In this document: in pieces, positions 14,963 through 23,200 of the stretch
How the letters are laid out: every line of letters starts with the position of its first letter
Position numbering within the stretch: position 1 is the stretch's first letter
Source: a virus
Virus record (IMG/VR): IMGVR_UViG_3300007540_000041
Location: 1-35,266 of that record
DNA: 35,266 nucleotides
Direction: 5' to 3' (one strand)
The notes under the pieces: generated by a model
Told to the model about the DNA's origin: nothing
What the model saw: the letters and a program-made list of their open reading frames with translations, nothing else
The model's database searches: none
Translations under genes and position numbers: made by a program

Positions 14963-15007
14963 GGTCTGTGACCAACTCACGCAAATAAATTTAAAGGCCC
15001 GTGGCCT
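14963..15007 (+). other. Two small hairpins in the spacer after the polymerase fusion
   Basis: GGTC-TGT-GACC (14963-14973) and AGGCC-CGT-GGCCT (14995-15007) both have perfect stems and 3-base loops. The second lies just before the scaffold gene's ribosome binding site (AGGAGA). They may affect expression of the scaffold gene. Such short stems can arise by chance. Confidence 0.3.
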
Positions 15008-15020
15008 AGGAGAATATACA

Positions 15021-15686
15021 ATGTCAAACGAAAACGAAACTAACTTAGAAGAAATTAAAGAAGAACAGCAAGCACCAGCAATGGATTCAGCTGAACTCAA
15101 CAAGATCATTCAAGCTCGTGTAGAAGAAGAACTTGGTGGGATCAAGGAAAAGCTGAACAGCGCCTATAGTCAACGAGACGAAGCAGTAGCTAAAGCTGTA
15201 GCTTTCGAGGAAGAAAAGAAAGCACAAGCAATTAAGGGTCTCGAAGCAGAAGGCAAGCACAAAGAAGCCGCAGATCTTAAAATAGCGGAAATGACTGCAA
15301 AGCTGGACGCTCGCGAAAAGCAAATCACTCAGTTAACTCGTGATAACGCTGTACGTGACGCATTGAAAGGCTTGGACTTCAGAAATGATACAGCGGCTGA
15401 TTTCGCTTATCGTGATGTAGTAGACCAGCTAATTCAAAACGAACAAGGTCAGTGGGTTCACAGAACTGGTTCTTCAATTAAGGACTTCATCGATAGCTTC
15501 CGAAAGGATGACGACAAAGAGTTTTTATTTAAACCTAAGCAATCCTCTGGAACTGGACAGCAAGCTCAGTCAGTTGCTACTGGAGGTTTTGATTCAACTA
15601 AATCTATCACTGAAATGACTACCGAAGAGATTATGGCAGCTGCTGCTGCAGGTCACTTTGATGATTCATACGGACGACAGATCTAA
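15021..15686 (+). CDS. Capsid scaffolding protein
   Basis: 221 residues, acidic, with a long coiled coil (about residues 20-110, rich in Glu, Lys and Ala). A basic/acidic C-terminal part ends in short helices (ITEMTTEEIMAAAAAGHFD). This composition and its place directly before the major capsid gene fit a siphovirus scaffolding protein (DUF4355 or Gp20-like). It would guide procapsid assembly and then leave. No protease gene or protease motif is visible nearby, so it may be released without cleavage. Confidence 0.8.
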   Translation: MSNENETNLEEIKEEQQAPAMDSAELNKIIQARVEEELGGIKEKLNSAYSQRDEAVAKAVAFEEEKKAQAIKGLEAEGKHKEAADLKIAEMTAKLDAREKQITQLTRDNAVRDALKGLDFRNDTAADFAYRDVVDQLIQNEQGQWVHRTGSSIKDFIDSFRKDDDKEFLFKPKQSSGTGQQAQSVATGGFDSTKSITEMTTEEIMAAAAAGHFDDSYGRQI

Positions 15687-15732
15687 CTTAACTTATTTAA
15701 CACAACTAACTTAACTATTAAGGAAATTCACA

Positions 15733-16917
15733 ATGGCTATTTCTTCAAGTGCATTCGGCACACTTAATAAAGCAATCTCTGCTTACTCTGATGAAATGTA
15801 CACTCGTGCAAAGAAAATTGTATCTACTGATCTAGTAGGTATGGACGCTAACATCAATGCTAACGGCGAAGACTTCATCGGTCAGGTTCGTTTTTACAAA
15901 CCTTTGGGCGCTTACGCTGTAGGCGGCACTAACGCTTCTGCTGACGTTTCTGGCTCTAGCTCTACCGTTGTTAACGTTGCTTCTCAAGATGAGAACTACG
16001 GTGGCACTACTAACATCAGCACTGAAGTACAGACTTACATCAAGACTGTCCGTACTCACGGCGCTAATGAGTACCTCGTACAGAGCGTTATCTCTGGTGA
16101 AGACGGCATGGCTAAAATCGCTCGTGATTTCGCTGAGACTCGTGCGGAAGACGAAGATCAGGCGCTACGCGCTTGTCTGCAAGGTGTAATGAACACCGAG
16201 CTTAAGACTGCTAACGACATCACCGGTACTAAGTACAGCGATCGTTTTGCTGGTAACAGCGTAGACGCCGACGGTACTAAGTCTTTCGGTTACGTTGCGG
16301 CTTCTAGCGATACTATCGGCACTGGTTCTTCTCTGGAGAAGCTGGTTGACCTGAGTGCTTCTGCTCCCGGTCAGCGTGTTGAGCACATCATCCGCGCTAT
16401 GGGTGCATGGAGCGACTACACTCCTGATTTCGTATACATGGTTGTTTCCCCTGAAGTATACCTCGACATTAAAGTTGCCAACTTGGTTGACGACGAGCGA
16501 GTAACTGACGGAAACATCAGCTTCGAAACTCTGCTTGGCGGCGTTATTCGTGTAATTGTTTCACGTAACTTTGGCCAGTCTCTGGGTTCTGTAACTCACG
16601 CTGCACTGTCTGGTACTACTGCTATTACTACCGCTAAAGTATCTTACATGATGCTCCCCGGCTCTCTGTTCATGCACAGCACTGCTGTTCCTAACCCTGT
16701 TGCTATCGATCGTAACGAAGGTGTAGGTTCTGGTTCTGGCCGAACTACCGCTTGGTACCGTTGGGGCTATGTTATGCACGCTCGTGGTTACAGCTTTACT
16801 GGTACTCAGACTGCTTTTGCTACTAACGCTACATACGCTGGCTCTGCGACAACTCCTGCTTGGGAGCGCAAGTCTGACCTTCTTAACCTCGGCATCCTGC
16901 CAATCTTCCACGCTTAA
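15733..16917 (+). CDS. Major capsid protein
   Basis: 394 residues, starting MAISSSAFGTLNKAISAYS. Segments such as FYKPLGAYAVGG, the E-loop-like Gly/Ser region (about 58-85) and AWYRWGYVMHARGYSF near the end fit the HK97-fold capsid proteins of siphoviruses, with no long cleaved delta domain at the N-terminus. The codons are strongly biased to GCT, ACT, GTT, CGT and AAC, as expected of a very highly expressed gene and unlike the neighbouring fibre genes. Its place after the scaffold and before the connector genes supports the call. The leader (15687-15732) has repeated TAACTTAAC units. Confidence 0.88.
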   Translation: MAISSSAFGTLNKAISAYSDEMYTRAKKIVSTDLVGMDANINANGEDFIGQVRFYKPLGAYAVGGTNASADVSGSSSTVVNVASQDENYGGTTNISTEVQTYIKTVRTHGANEYLVQSVISGEDGMAKIARDFAETRAEDEDQALRACLQGVMNTELKTANDITGTKYSDRFAGNSVDADGTKSFGYVAASSDTIGTGSSLEKLVDLSASAPGQRVEHIIRAMGAWSDYTPDFVYMVVSPEVYLDIKVANLVDDERVTDGNISFETLLGGVIRVIVSRNFGQSLGSVTHAALSGTTAITTAKVSYMMLPGSLFMHSTAVPNPVAIDRNEGVGSGSGRTTAWYRWGYVMHARGYSFTGTQTAFATNATYAGSATTPAWERKSDLLNLGILPIFHA

Positions 16918-16939
16918 TCTAACTTAAAGGAGTAATTGC

Positions 16940-17455
16940 ATGGCACTTATAAAAGGTGTTAATTCATATGTTACAACTAGTGAAGCAGACAGTTACTTCG
17001 AAGATAGAATGGACGCGGCGGCTTGGATTGTAATGGGCGACGAAATGAAAGAACAGGCCTTAGTTACTGCTACTCGGATGTTAGATCAAAAGAGATGGCA
17101 CGGTTCTGCAGTTGATGCAGACCAAACTTTGGCCTTTCCTCGGCAGGGGTCTTATAGAGACTCCTCTCGTGGTGTAACGGCATCCTTTACATCAACGTAC
17201 ACATTTGTGACTACTGATGAAACAGATACCAGCCTGAAACGCGACATCCGTCAATTGAGAGCGGCTTGCTACGAGTTAGCATACCACTTGGCAAACAATG
17301 ATGGGTTGTTGGATTCAACTGGTGAGATCAAAGAGATCAAGGTAGGTCCTATTGAGTTGAAAGACATCAAAGAGACCTCTAAGAATCCAGCGGCAGTAAG
17401 CCAGCTGATCAAACCAATGATTCAAGGTTCAGGAAGGAACTGGGAGGGGTATTAA
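16940..17455 (+). CDS. Head-tail connector, DnaT-like family
   Basis: 171 residues. The start MALIKGVNSYVTTSEADSYF and the later MLDQKRWHGS, then LAFPRQG, are typical of phage proteins labelled 'DnaT-like ssDNA-binding'. By position they act as head-tail adaptor (HK97 gp6-like). It would bind the portal ring and pass to the closure protein encoded next. It has an AAGGAG site and lies 22 bases after the capsid gene. The ssDNA-binding label is a family name and should not be taken as function here. Confidence 0.78.
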   Translation: MALIKGVNSYVTTSEADSYFEDRMDAAAWIVMGDEMKEQALVTATRMLDQKRWHGSAVDADQTLAFPRQGSYRDSSRGVTASFTSTYTFVTTDETDTSLKRDIRQLRAACYELAYHLANNDGLLDSTGEIKEIKVGPIELKDIKETSKNPAAVSQLIKPMIQGSGRNWEGY

Positions 17456-17457
17456 TT

Positions 17458-17808
17458 ATGTCTCTACGTAAAAAAATAGAACAAGCAGTAGATAAAGCAT
17501 TTACAGCAGTCGGCGACATAGCGGAAGAAATCACGCTACAAGCTAAGACTGGGGGGTCTTACGACTTTGCAACTGGACAGGCATCAGCCACTACTACAGA
17601 AACGACTATAGATGCTATAGTTATGTCTGTAGAGCAGAAGCCAGACGCAGAGGAGATACTAGCGCCTCGGAAAGAGGTCTATGTAAAAGAGAAGGAACTC
17701 ACTAACCCTGCTTTATATGATACCGTTGTCATTGACAATGTAAATCATACCATAATTAACTTTACCCATCAACCGGGCTTAATAACACTACTAGTGACGG
17801 AGGGATAA
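17458..17808 (+). CDS. Head closure (stopper) protein, likely
   Basis: 116 residues, starting two bases after the previous stop. The length, a beta-rich second half (VYVKEKELTNPALYDTVVID, then HTIINFTHQPGLITLLV) and its position between adaptor and tail terminator fit the head-closure or stopper class (SPP1 gp16-like fold). Sequence identity within that class is low, so the call rests mainly on gene order. Confidence 0.65.
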   Translation: MSLRKKIEQAVDKAFTAVGDIAEEITLQAKTGGSYDFATGQASATTTETTIDAIVMSVEQKPDAEEILAPRKEVYVKEKELTNPALYDTVVIDNVNHTIINFTHQPGLITLLVTEG

Positions 17809-17809
17809 C

Positions 17810-18205
17810 ATGGCTAAATTTACTGACATCTTAACTGATGTAGAAAGCCAATTCGCTACTGTACTGTGGAACAATACAGGCATTAGTGCATTCCCTGCTA
17901 ACTATATGGTTCCGGCAAGTAAAGAAGAATTTGTTAAAATAGAGATACTACCTTTGAGTGGTAATAGCGATTATAGCAGATTCGGAATTACAGGTCAAAT
18001 CATAATTCAAGTCTACATTCAAGCAAACCAAGGCTCCAAACGTCTAATGGAAATTGCAGATGTACTAGATACACTTCTACAGAATAAACACCTAGGTACA
18101 GGTACTCAGACTCAAGAGAGTTCGCTATCTGTCTTGGGAATCGATCGAGATAACCCTGAGTTGTACCGAGGCGATTATACTGTAGACTTTAACTACTTTA
18201 ACTAA
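17810..18205 (+). CDS. Tail terminator protein, DUF4128-like
   Basis: 131 residues. The N-terminal helix (FTDILTDVESQFATVLWNNTG) and the beta-strand pattern (FVKIEILPLSG, TGQIIIQVYIQANQGSKR) fit the phage tail terminator fold (lambda gpU-like, DUF4128). It would cap the finished tail tube and join it to the head. It starts one base after the previous stop and lies just before the tail tube gene, as in lambda-like gene order. Confidence 0.75.
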   Translation: MAKFTDILTDVESQFATVLWNNTGISAFPANYMVPASKEEFVKIEILPLSGNSDYSRFGITGQIIIQVYIQANQGSKRLMEIADVLDTLLQNKHLGTGTQTQESSLSVLGIDRDNPELYRGDYTVDFNYFN

Positions 18206-18229
18206 ATTAACTATTGAGGTTAACTAACA

Positions 18230-18841
18230 ATGGCACATATCACTTCTATCGGTGCGTCAAAGTTCACTACTTTGGACTACGTGGCTAACACCGCAAACAA
18301 CGCTAACAGCACTGCCGCTGACTTGCACGCTCTCTTCGTAAGCAACTCTTCTACCATCCTTGGTACTGAGACTGCTACTGACGAGACTAAAGAGTCTGCA
18401 GTTAAGCACGTTGGTAACATTCGTGAGTTCCCATCACTGGGTACTCCTGCTAACATCGTAAACGTTCCTGTTTACGGCCAAGCTGCTTCTTCACAGGTTG
18501 CAGGTCAGTCTGACGCTCCTACTTTGGAGTTCACTCTGAACTACGTTCCTGCTGATCACGCTGGGCTTGACGTACTGCGCAAAAGCGCCACTCGTCTTTG
18601 CTTCCGCGTTCGCATCGCTGATGCTGACATCACTACTGACGCTAATGGCGTTTTGCTAGCTGACAACGCTGACAAATTTGCTGATTTCTACTTCTTCGGC
18701 ACTGTAGCATCTTTCGAGATCTCTCCTTCTTTGTCTGACAGCCTGCAGGCTACTATTGCTGTAACTATCGAAGGCGACTTTAACGGTCCTTTCGCTTTGG
18801 TTGCTGACTCTAGCACTTCTACTTACGCGCTTCCTGCTTAA
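18230..18841 (+). CDS. Major tail tube protein
   Basis: 203 residues, with the same high-expression codon bias as the major capsid gene (GCT, ACT, TCT, GTA, CGT). Segments such as VNVPVYGQAASSQVAGQSD and LEFTLNYVPADHAGLD (about 80-120) fit siphovirus tube proteins. Its place between tail terminator and chaperones, followed by a strong terminator, is the expected location. It would form stacked hexamer rings around the tape measure. Confidence 0.85.
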   Translation: MAHITSIGASKFTTLDYVANTANNANSTAADLHALFVSNSSTILGTETATDETKESAVKHVGNIREFPSLGTPANIVNVPVYGQAASSQVAGQSDAPTLEFTLNYVPADHAGLDVLRKSATRLCFRVRIADADITTDANGVLLADNADKFADFYFFGTVASFEISPSLSDSLQATIAVTIEGDFNGPFALVADSSTSTYALPA

Positions 18842-18863
18842 TTAGAAATAGTAAATTAGAAAC

Positions 18864-18893
18864 GGTGGTTCTTCGGAGCCACCTGCTCTTTTT
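18864..18893 (+). terminator. Rho-independent terminator after the tail tube gene
   Basis: GGTGGTTC (18864-18871) pairs with GAGCCACC (18876-18883), eight pairs with one wobble, around a TTCG tetraloop. TGCTCTTTTT follows. This is a strong, textbook-like terminator. Confidence 0.85.
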
Positions 18894-18916
18894 AATAATA
18901 TAATTCGGAGACTATA

Positions 18917-19168
18917 ATGGATAGCAAGAAACCACCTTTTGATAAGGGTTTTGTTTTACAAACCACTTTACGTAATATGAAGAAAGACATTGATTTCTCT
19001 TCTCGTAAAACGTTTGATCGTTTCAAAGATTTTTCTGACGAATCAAATGAACTACACGTTGAAAAACGCACTGAGATATTTGAGACCCTCGATGTACTTA
19101 ATAAGATGCATAAACTACTTGATGATTTTCAAAATAACAACAAACATTTATTTGATAATAAGGATTAA
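18917..19168 (+). CDS. Small helical protein between tube and tail chaperone
   Basis: 83 residues, charged, with likely helices (TLRNMKKDIDFSSRKTFDRF and EIFETLDVLNKMHKLLDDF), ending in an Asn/Asp-rich tail. I do not recognise it. It lies after the strong tail-tube terminator and six bases before the chaperone gene. It may be an extra tail assembly factor or a late-inserted gene. The ribosome site is CGGAG. Confidence 0.55.
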   Translation: MDSKKPPFDKGFVLQTTLRNMKKDIDFSSRKTFDRFKDFSDESNELHVEKRTEIFETLDVLNKMHKLLDDFQNNNKHLFDNKD

Positions 19169-19173
19169 TATAC

Positions 19174-19470
19174 ATGAAACAACACTTAGGTAAAACTCAA
19201 ACTAAAACCGTTCCATTCATGGATGGAGAGGTAGAAATTAAAGTACTCACAGTTGGACAGGCAAAGCTAATTGAAACTGAAACTAAAGCTATGCAAGGCC
19301 TTCCAGCTGAAGAGCAAGATCAGCTTGCATTATTGAGATCAGTAATTCGCATCGCTGTTGTTGATGCAGAGGATTTGACTGACGAAGAGATAGACTCTTT
19401 TCCAGTAACTGAGCTGACTAAGCTTTCTGAAGCCATTATGGGCATGGGCAGTGACGAGGGAAACGCATAA
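19174..19470 (+). CDS. Tail assembly chaperone, G-like
   Basis: 98 residues. It is equivalent in position and arrangement to lambda gpG: a small acidic protein encoded before the tape measure. The segment VEIKVLTVGQAKLIETETKA and the acidic C-terminal half (DAEDLTDEEIDSFPVTELTK) fit this class. Near its end the mRNA holds the slippery heptamer GGGAAAC (19458-19464) in the right phase. A minority of ribosomes should slip back one base and make a longer G-T product. The chaperone pair coats the tape measure protein during tail assembly. Confidence 0.85.
   Translation: MKQHLGKTQTKTVPFMDGEVEIKVLTVGQAKLIETETKAMQGLPAEEQDQLALLRSVIRIAVVDAEDLTDEEIDSFPVTELTKLSEAIMGMGSDEGNA
19458..19464 (+). other. Programmed -1 frameshift site GGGAAAC
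   Basis: The heptamer reads G GGA AAC in the chaperone frame, an X XXY YYZ slippery site like lambda's GGGAAAG. It lies inside the short overlap between the -1 frame stop at 19452-19454 and the zero-frame stop at 19468-19470, the only place where the shift can work. Confidence 0.88.
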
Positions 19471-19787
19471 GCGAGACAGAGCTTTGGCTTTACGACCTCG
19501 CATTCCATCTGAAAATGCCTGTCTACCAGATAGAGCAAGAGATGCCTGCTTCGGAATTAAGAAAATGGACAGAATACCTTAGAGCAAGACCTATTGGTTG
19601 GAGAGAAGATCAACGAACATCTCTAATAATGAATGCTCAAGGAGTTAAAAAGAAAGGCCATGAAATCTTCCCAACTCTCGCCGCCATACAAGAATGGCAA
19701 GATCAGAGAGAAGACGAAGATGTTATGCGCTCAACTTTAAGCAAATCTGTATTCGGCGCTATGCTCGAATCAGCTAACAAAAAATAA
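19464..19787 (+). CDS. T-like extension of the tail chaperone, made by -1 frameshift
   Basis: This frame continues from the slippery site as RISETELWLYDLAFHLKMPV and runs 107 residues. The fusion G-T product is therefore about 204 residues (19174-19464 joined to 19464-19787). MPASELRKWTEYLRARPIGW and the following REDQRT pattern are typical of phage chaperone T domains. An internal ATG at 19515 (90 residues) has no good ribosome site, and the conserved-looking ETELWLYDLAFHL lies upstream of it. This supports expression as a frameshift product rather than a separate gene. Confidence 0.85.
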   Translation, partial: RISETELWLYDLAFHLKMPVYQIEQEMPASELRKWTEYLRARPIGWREDQRTSLIMNAQGVKKKGHEIFPTLAAIQEWQDQREDEDVMRSTLSKSVFGAMLESANKK

Positions 19788-19800
19788 AAAGGGGAGAAAG

Positions 19801-20202
19801 ATGGCAGTACGCGTAAGTGTCAAGTTGAAAGGGGTTACAGAAACCTTTAGAAACTTAGACCAAGAAACAACTAAGCTGGTCAATGGTGCTCAACGCATTG
19901 CCGCTTTCCAATCTTTAGCTGAATTGCAGTTTAAGACTCCGGTAGATCAAGGACGCGCAAGATCCAGTTGGCTACTCACTAAGAGTAGTGGACAGGTGTT
20001 TGATAGCGGCACTGGGAGGCAACCTGTTGCCCCTCTTGGTCCTATACCTAATACGACTATTGAATCGTTGTACTTAACTAATGGTACACCCTATATTCAG
20101 GATCTTAACGCAGGATCTTCTTTACAAGCGCCTCCACGCTTTATTGAATCTACTGTGTCCAAATATTTTAAGACGAAAGGATCTTTTGTCAAAATTATTT
20201 AA
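19801..20202 (+). CDS. HK97 gp10-like tail protein
   Basis: 133 residues. TPVDQGRARSSW at about 46-57 is the core motif of HK97 gp10-like proteins (usual pattern TPVDTGRLRxSW), and the end (PPRFIESTVSKYF) also fits. Such proteins act in tail completion or at the head-tail joint. They normally lie before the tube gene; here the gene is placed between the chaperones and the tape measure. It has a GGGGAGA ribosome site and is followed by a terminator. Confidence 0.72.
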   Translation: MAVRVSVKLKGVTETFRNLDQETTKLVNGAQRIAAFQSLAELQFKTPVDQGRARSSWLLTKSSGQVFDSGTGRQPVAPLGPIPNTTIESLYLTNGTPYIQDLNAGSSLQAPPRFIESTVSKYFKTKGSFVKII

Positions 20203-20210
20203 CATAACTC

Positions 20211-20243
20211 AGCCCCCGTCAATTTTGATAGGGGCTATTTTTT
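20211..20243 (+). terminator. Rho-independent terminator before the tape measure gene
   Basis: AGCCCC (20211-20216) pairs with GGGGCT (20231-20236), with an inner TCAA/TTGA stem, then a run of six T's. It ends 13 bases before the tape measure start, so it likely limits transcription into that gene. Confidence 0.82.
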
Positions 20244-20255
20244 GAGGACTTTTAA

Positions 20256-23200
20256 ATGGCATTACAAATTGAAGTACAAAGTAATACCAGACAAGCCCGT
20301 TCAGACCTCGCTAGGTTAAATAAATCGGTAGACAATATCTCTACTACAACAACTAATATGGCAAACAAGTTACAAAAATCTGTAACTATCTTAACGGCTG
20401 GTATAGCTGGTTTAGTAGCCGCTAAAGGCTTAGTAAAAATTACTGACCAATTTACTCTGGTTGAGAACAGAATCGCTCTCGTAACAGGTAGAACTAAAGA
20501 ACTAAACAAAACATTTAAAGAATTACAAGAAGTATCTATTCGATCTCGTGGTTCACTGGAAGGTATTGCTGACCTGTATAACCGAATCGGCAGATCTACT
20601 AAGAGCCTAGGTGTAAGTAACCAAGACGTAATTAAGGTAACTGAGACCATCCAGAAGGCAATCGTCATCTCTGGTGCTGGACGTGAATCCGCTAATGCGG
20701 CTATTGTACAGCTAGGTCAGGGTCTTGCCGCTGGTGCGTTGCGAGGCCAAGAATTAAACTCTGTTATGGAGCAAACACCACGAGTTGCAGCGGCTATTGC
20801 GGCTGAACTTAATGTGGGAGTTGGAGGTCTACGTAGACTAGCAGAGCAAGGAAAGATTACTTCTGAAGTAGTGGTTAGAGCTTTTACCTCTCAAAGAGAT
20901 ATTATTGAGCAAGAATTTGAAGCGGTTAACGCTACTGTAGGAGAAGGTTTTTCTCAGGTAGGCCAAGGTGCCGCACTGATGACCCGTGAGTTTATTGCCG
21001 GGACTGGTGCCGCAGATAGCTTTGCCAAGAAACTATTAAACCTAGGAGCATCGTTAACACGGGGCGCTCCCTCCGCTAGAGAGCTTGGTGAGGCTATAAA
21101 CAAGTTTCTCTTTGCACCTGCACCTAAAGACGGTATCTTCGGAAACCTCTTTCTAACTGCAGAAGAACAAATGTCGGGCTTTCAATTGCTCCTTAACGAT
21201 CTAGGGGTCTACAAGGCTGTTGACAGCTTTAAAGAACTAATAAACGTTGTTACTGAACTTGCTGATGACTTAAGTGATAAGGCATTGGGGAAAGTAGAAG
21301 CGTTCACTCAAGGCGTAAATGACGCTTTTTTCTGGGTGATGGATAAAGTAGTAGGTAACTCTTGGTGGCCCGATCTTGTTGATGGTGTAGTTAACTATAC
21401 TGACAACTTGGTTAAGGCACTATTTAAAGTAGATGACTTCACTTCTAAAGTATCTAGATCCTTTAGGAAAGCACTTAATACAGTATTAGACGATGCTGAC
21501 TCCCTTAAGAGTAAAGTACAAGACGGTCTAGTAGTAGCATTCACAGGATTGTCACTCGGTCTATCTGGTGCGTCTTCAGGAGGGCTTGGTATTGCGACTA
21601 GTTTAACCAGTGAGCTTTCTAAAGGTTCTGACTACATACGGTCTGAGTATCCTAAAGCATATGACTTTGCGGCATCAGCAGCAGCATTAACTTTAACTAG
21701 TCGTATTGGCGCTTTGAAGTTCTTATCATTACCATTAGCATTAGGTTCTGCTCTTGCGGCAGGGCTAGAGTCTGCTACTCTTTTAACTGCTATTGAAGAA
21801 GTTGCTCGTACTATATCAAACTCTATTGGTAGAGCTTTTGGTGCAGTTATTGCAAATCTGCCTAGTATCATCATAGGCGGTATAGCAGGTGCTCTTTCAA
21901 ACATAAGTCAAATAGGTTCTGCATTACTAGGTGAACTTGGCTTTATAGGGGATATTATTGGTTCTATACCTTTCGCTTCAACTATTGTTGGTTCACTTAC
22001 AGCGGCATTCCTAGTATTTAACTGGGGCGGTTCTTTATTTGGCGGCGCTTTTAAAACAGCAGTCATTAATGCAGGTAACTTCCTACTTAAAACAATAGGT
22101 TCTGCTAGACTTGCTGAAGAGTTTTTAAGCATAGGAGCTATAGGCAGTGCTGTATTTAACAAACTTAAAACAGTAGCAGTATCCGCAGGCTTAGCTATCC
22201 AAACTGCTTTCGCAGGACAGACTACTGTAGCAGGAATGATAGCTGTAGTTTCTACTTTGACGAAAGAGTTTATTACCTTAGCATCAGCGGTAGTTACAAA
22301 TGTTACTGCGTTTATTGCTAACAATGCGGCAATGGTAGCAGGTAGAGCATTGGCTCTTGGAGCTACTGTAGTAAACGGAGTACTTGCGGCTAGCTTTATA
22401 GGTCTTACAGGCGTAATATCTATGGTTACTGTAGCGGCAAGAGCTATGTGGTTAGCGTTAGGTGGACCTATTGCTATGCTTATAGGTGGATTAGGATTAG
22501 TCTTTGCGCTGTTTGGATCTACTTCAGCAAGCGCAGATAGTACTACAGAGGCTTTAGTTAAGACAGCTAATCAAGCAGATATGACTCGAAATAGCATTGC
22601 TAACTTATTTGGATTTGGCGTAGACTTGGATGTAAGATTGAATTATGATCCTGCAGACACAGAAGCTACTCTTCAAAGCATTGAAGACGCTAACGCAGAA
22701 ACCTTATATCGATTAAGAAGAGAAGAAAATGTAGGTATTTTCTGGTCTGATACAATTAATGATATTGTTACTCGATTGAAAATAGCAGTAACAGGTGCGT
22801 TCATCGGTATTAGAAACGGCTTTGTAGACTTTGCTAATGCGGGTATTGGTGCGTTTAACCTTATCTTTAACAAAGGTGTTGCTCCTTTTGAAAGGGACAC
22901 TCGTAATGCAGTAGAAACTTTGCTAGACAATATTAACCCTAGCTTACGTATAGACTTAGATATTTCTACTAAAGACCTTGAAGAGTTTGGCGATGACGAC
23001 TTAAAAGGATTATTCGTAGCGACAACTAGGGAACTTACTAGACTAGAAGGTGAATTAGCTAAGGCAGAAGATGGGTTCTTTAGCTTATGGGGCTTTTACA
23101 AAGATACTGCGGCGATAGACAAAGCGAACGCATTAATTGCTATACAGAAAAACCGTGTTGAATCAGTAACTAAAGCTTTAGAAAAGCAAGTCAAGGTTAG

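Noticed and set aside
16940-17455. DNA replication role (DnaT) for the connector gene
   Set aside because: The family label is historical; position between capsid and closure genes argues for a head-tail adaptor.
20252-20668. 138-residue open frame on the - strand over the tape measure start, and similar - strand frames in large genes
   Set aside because: These are antisense shadows of strongly supported genes and lack ribosome sites.
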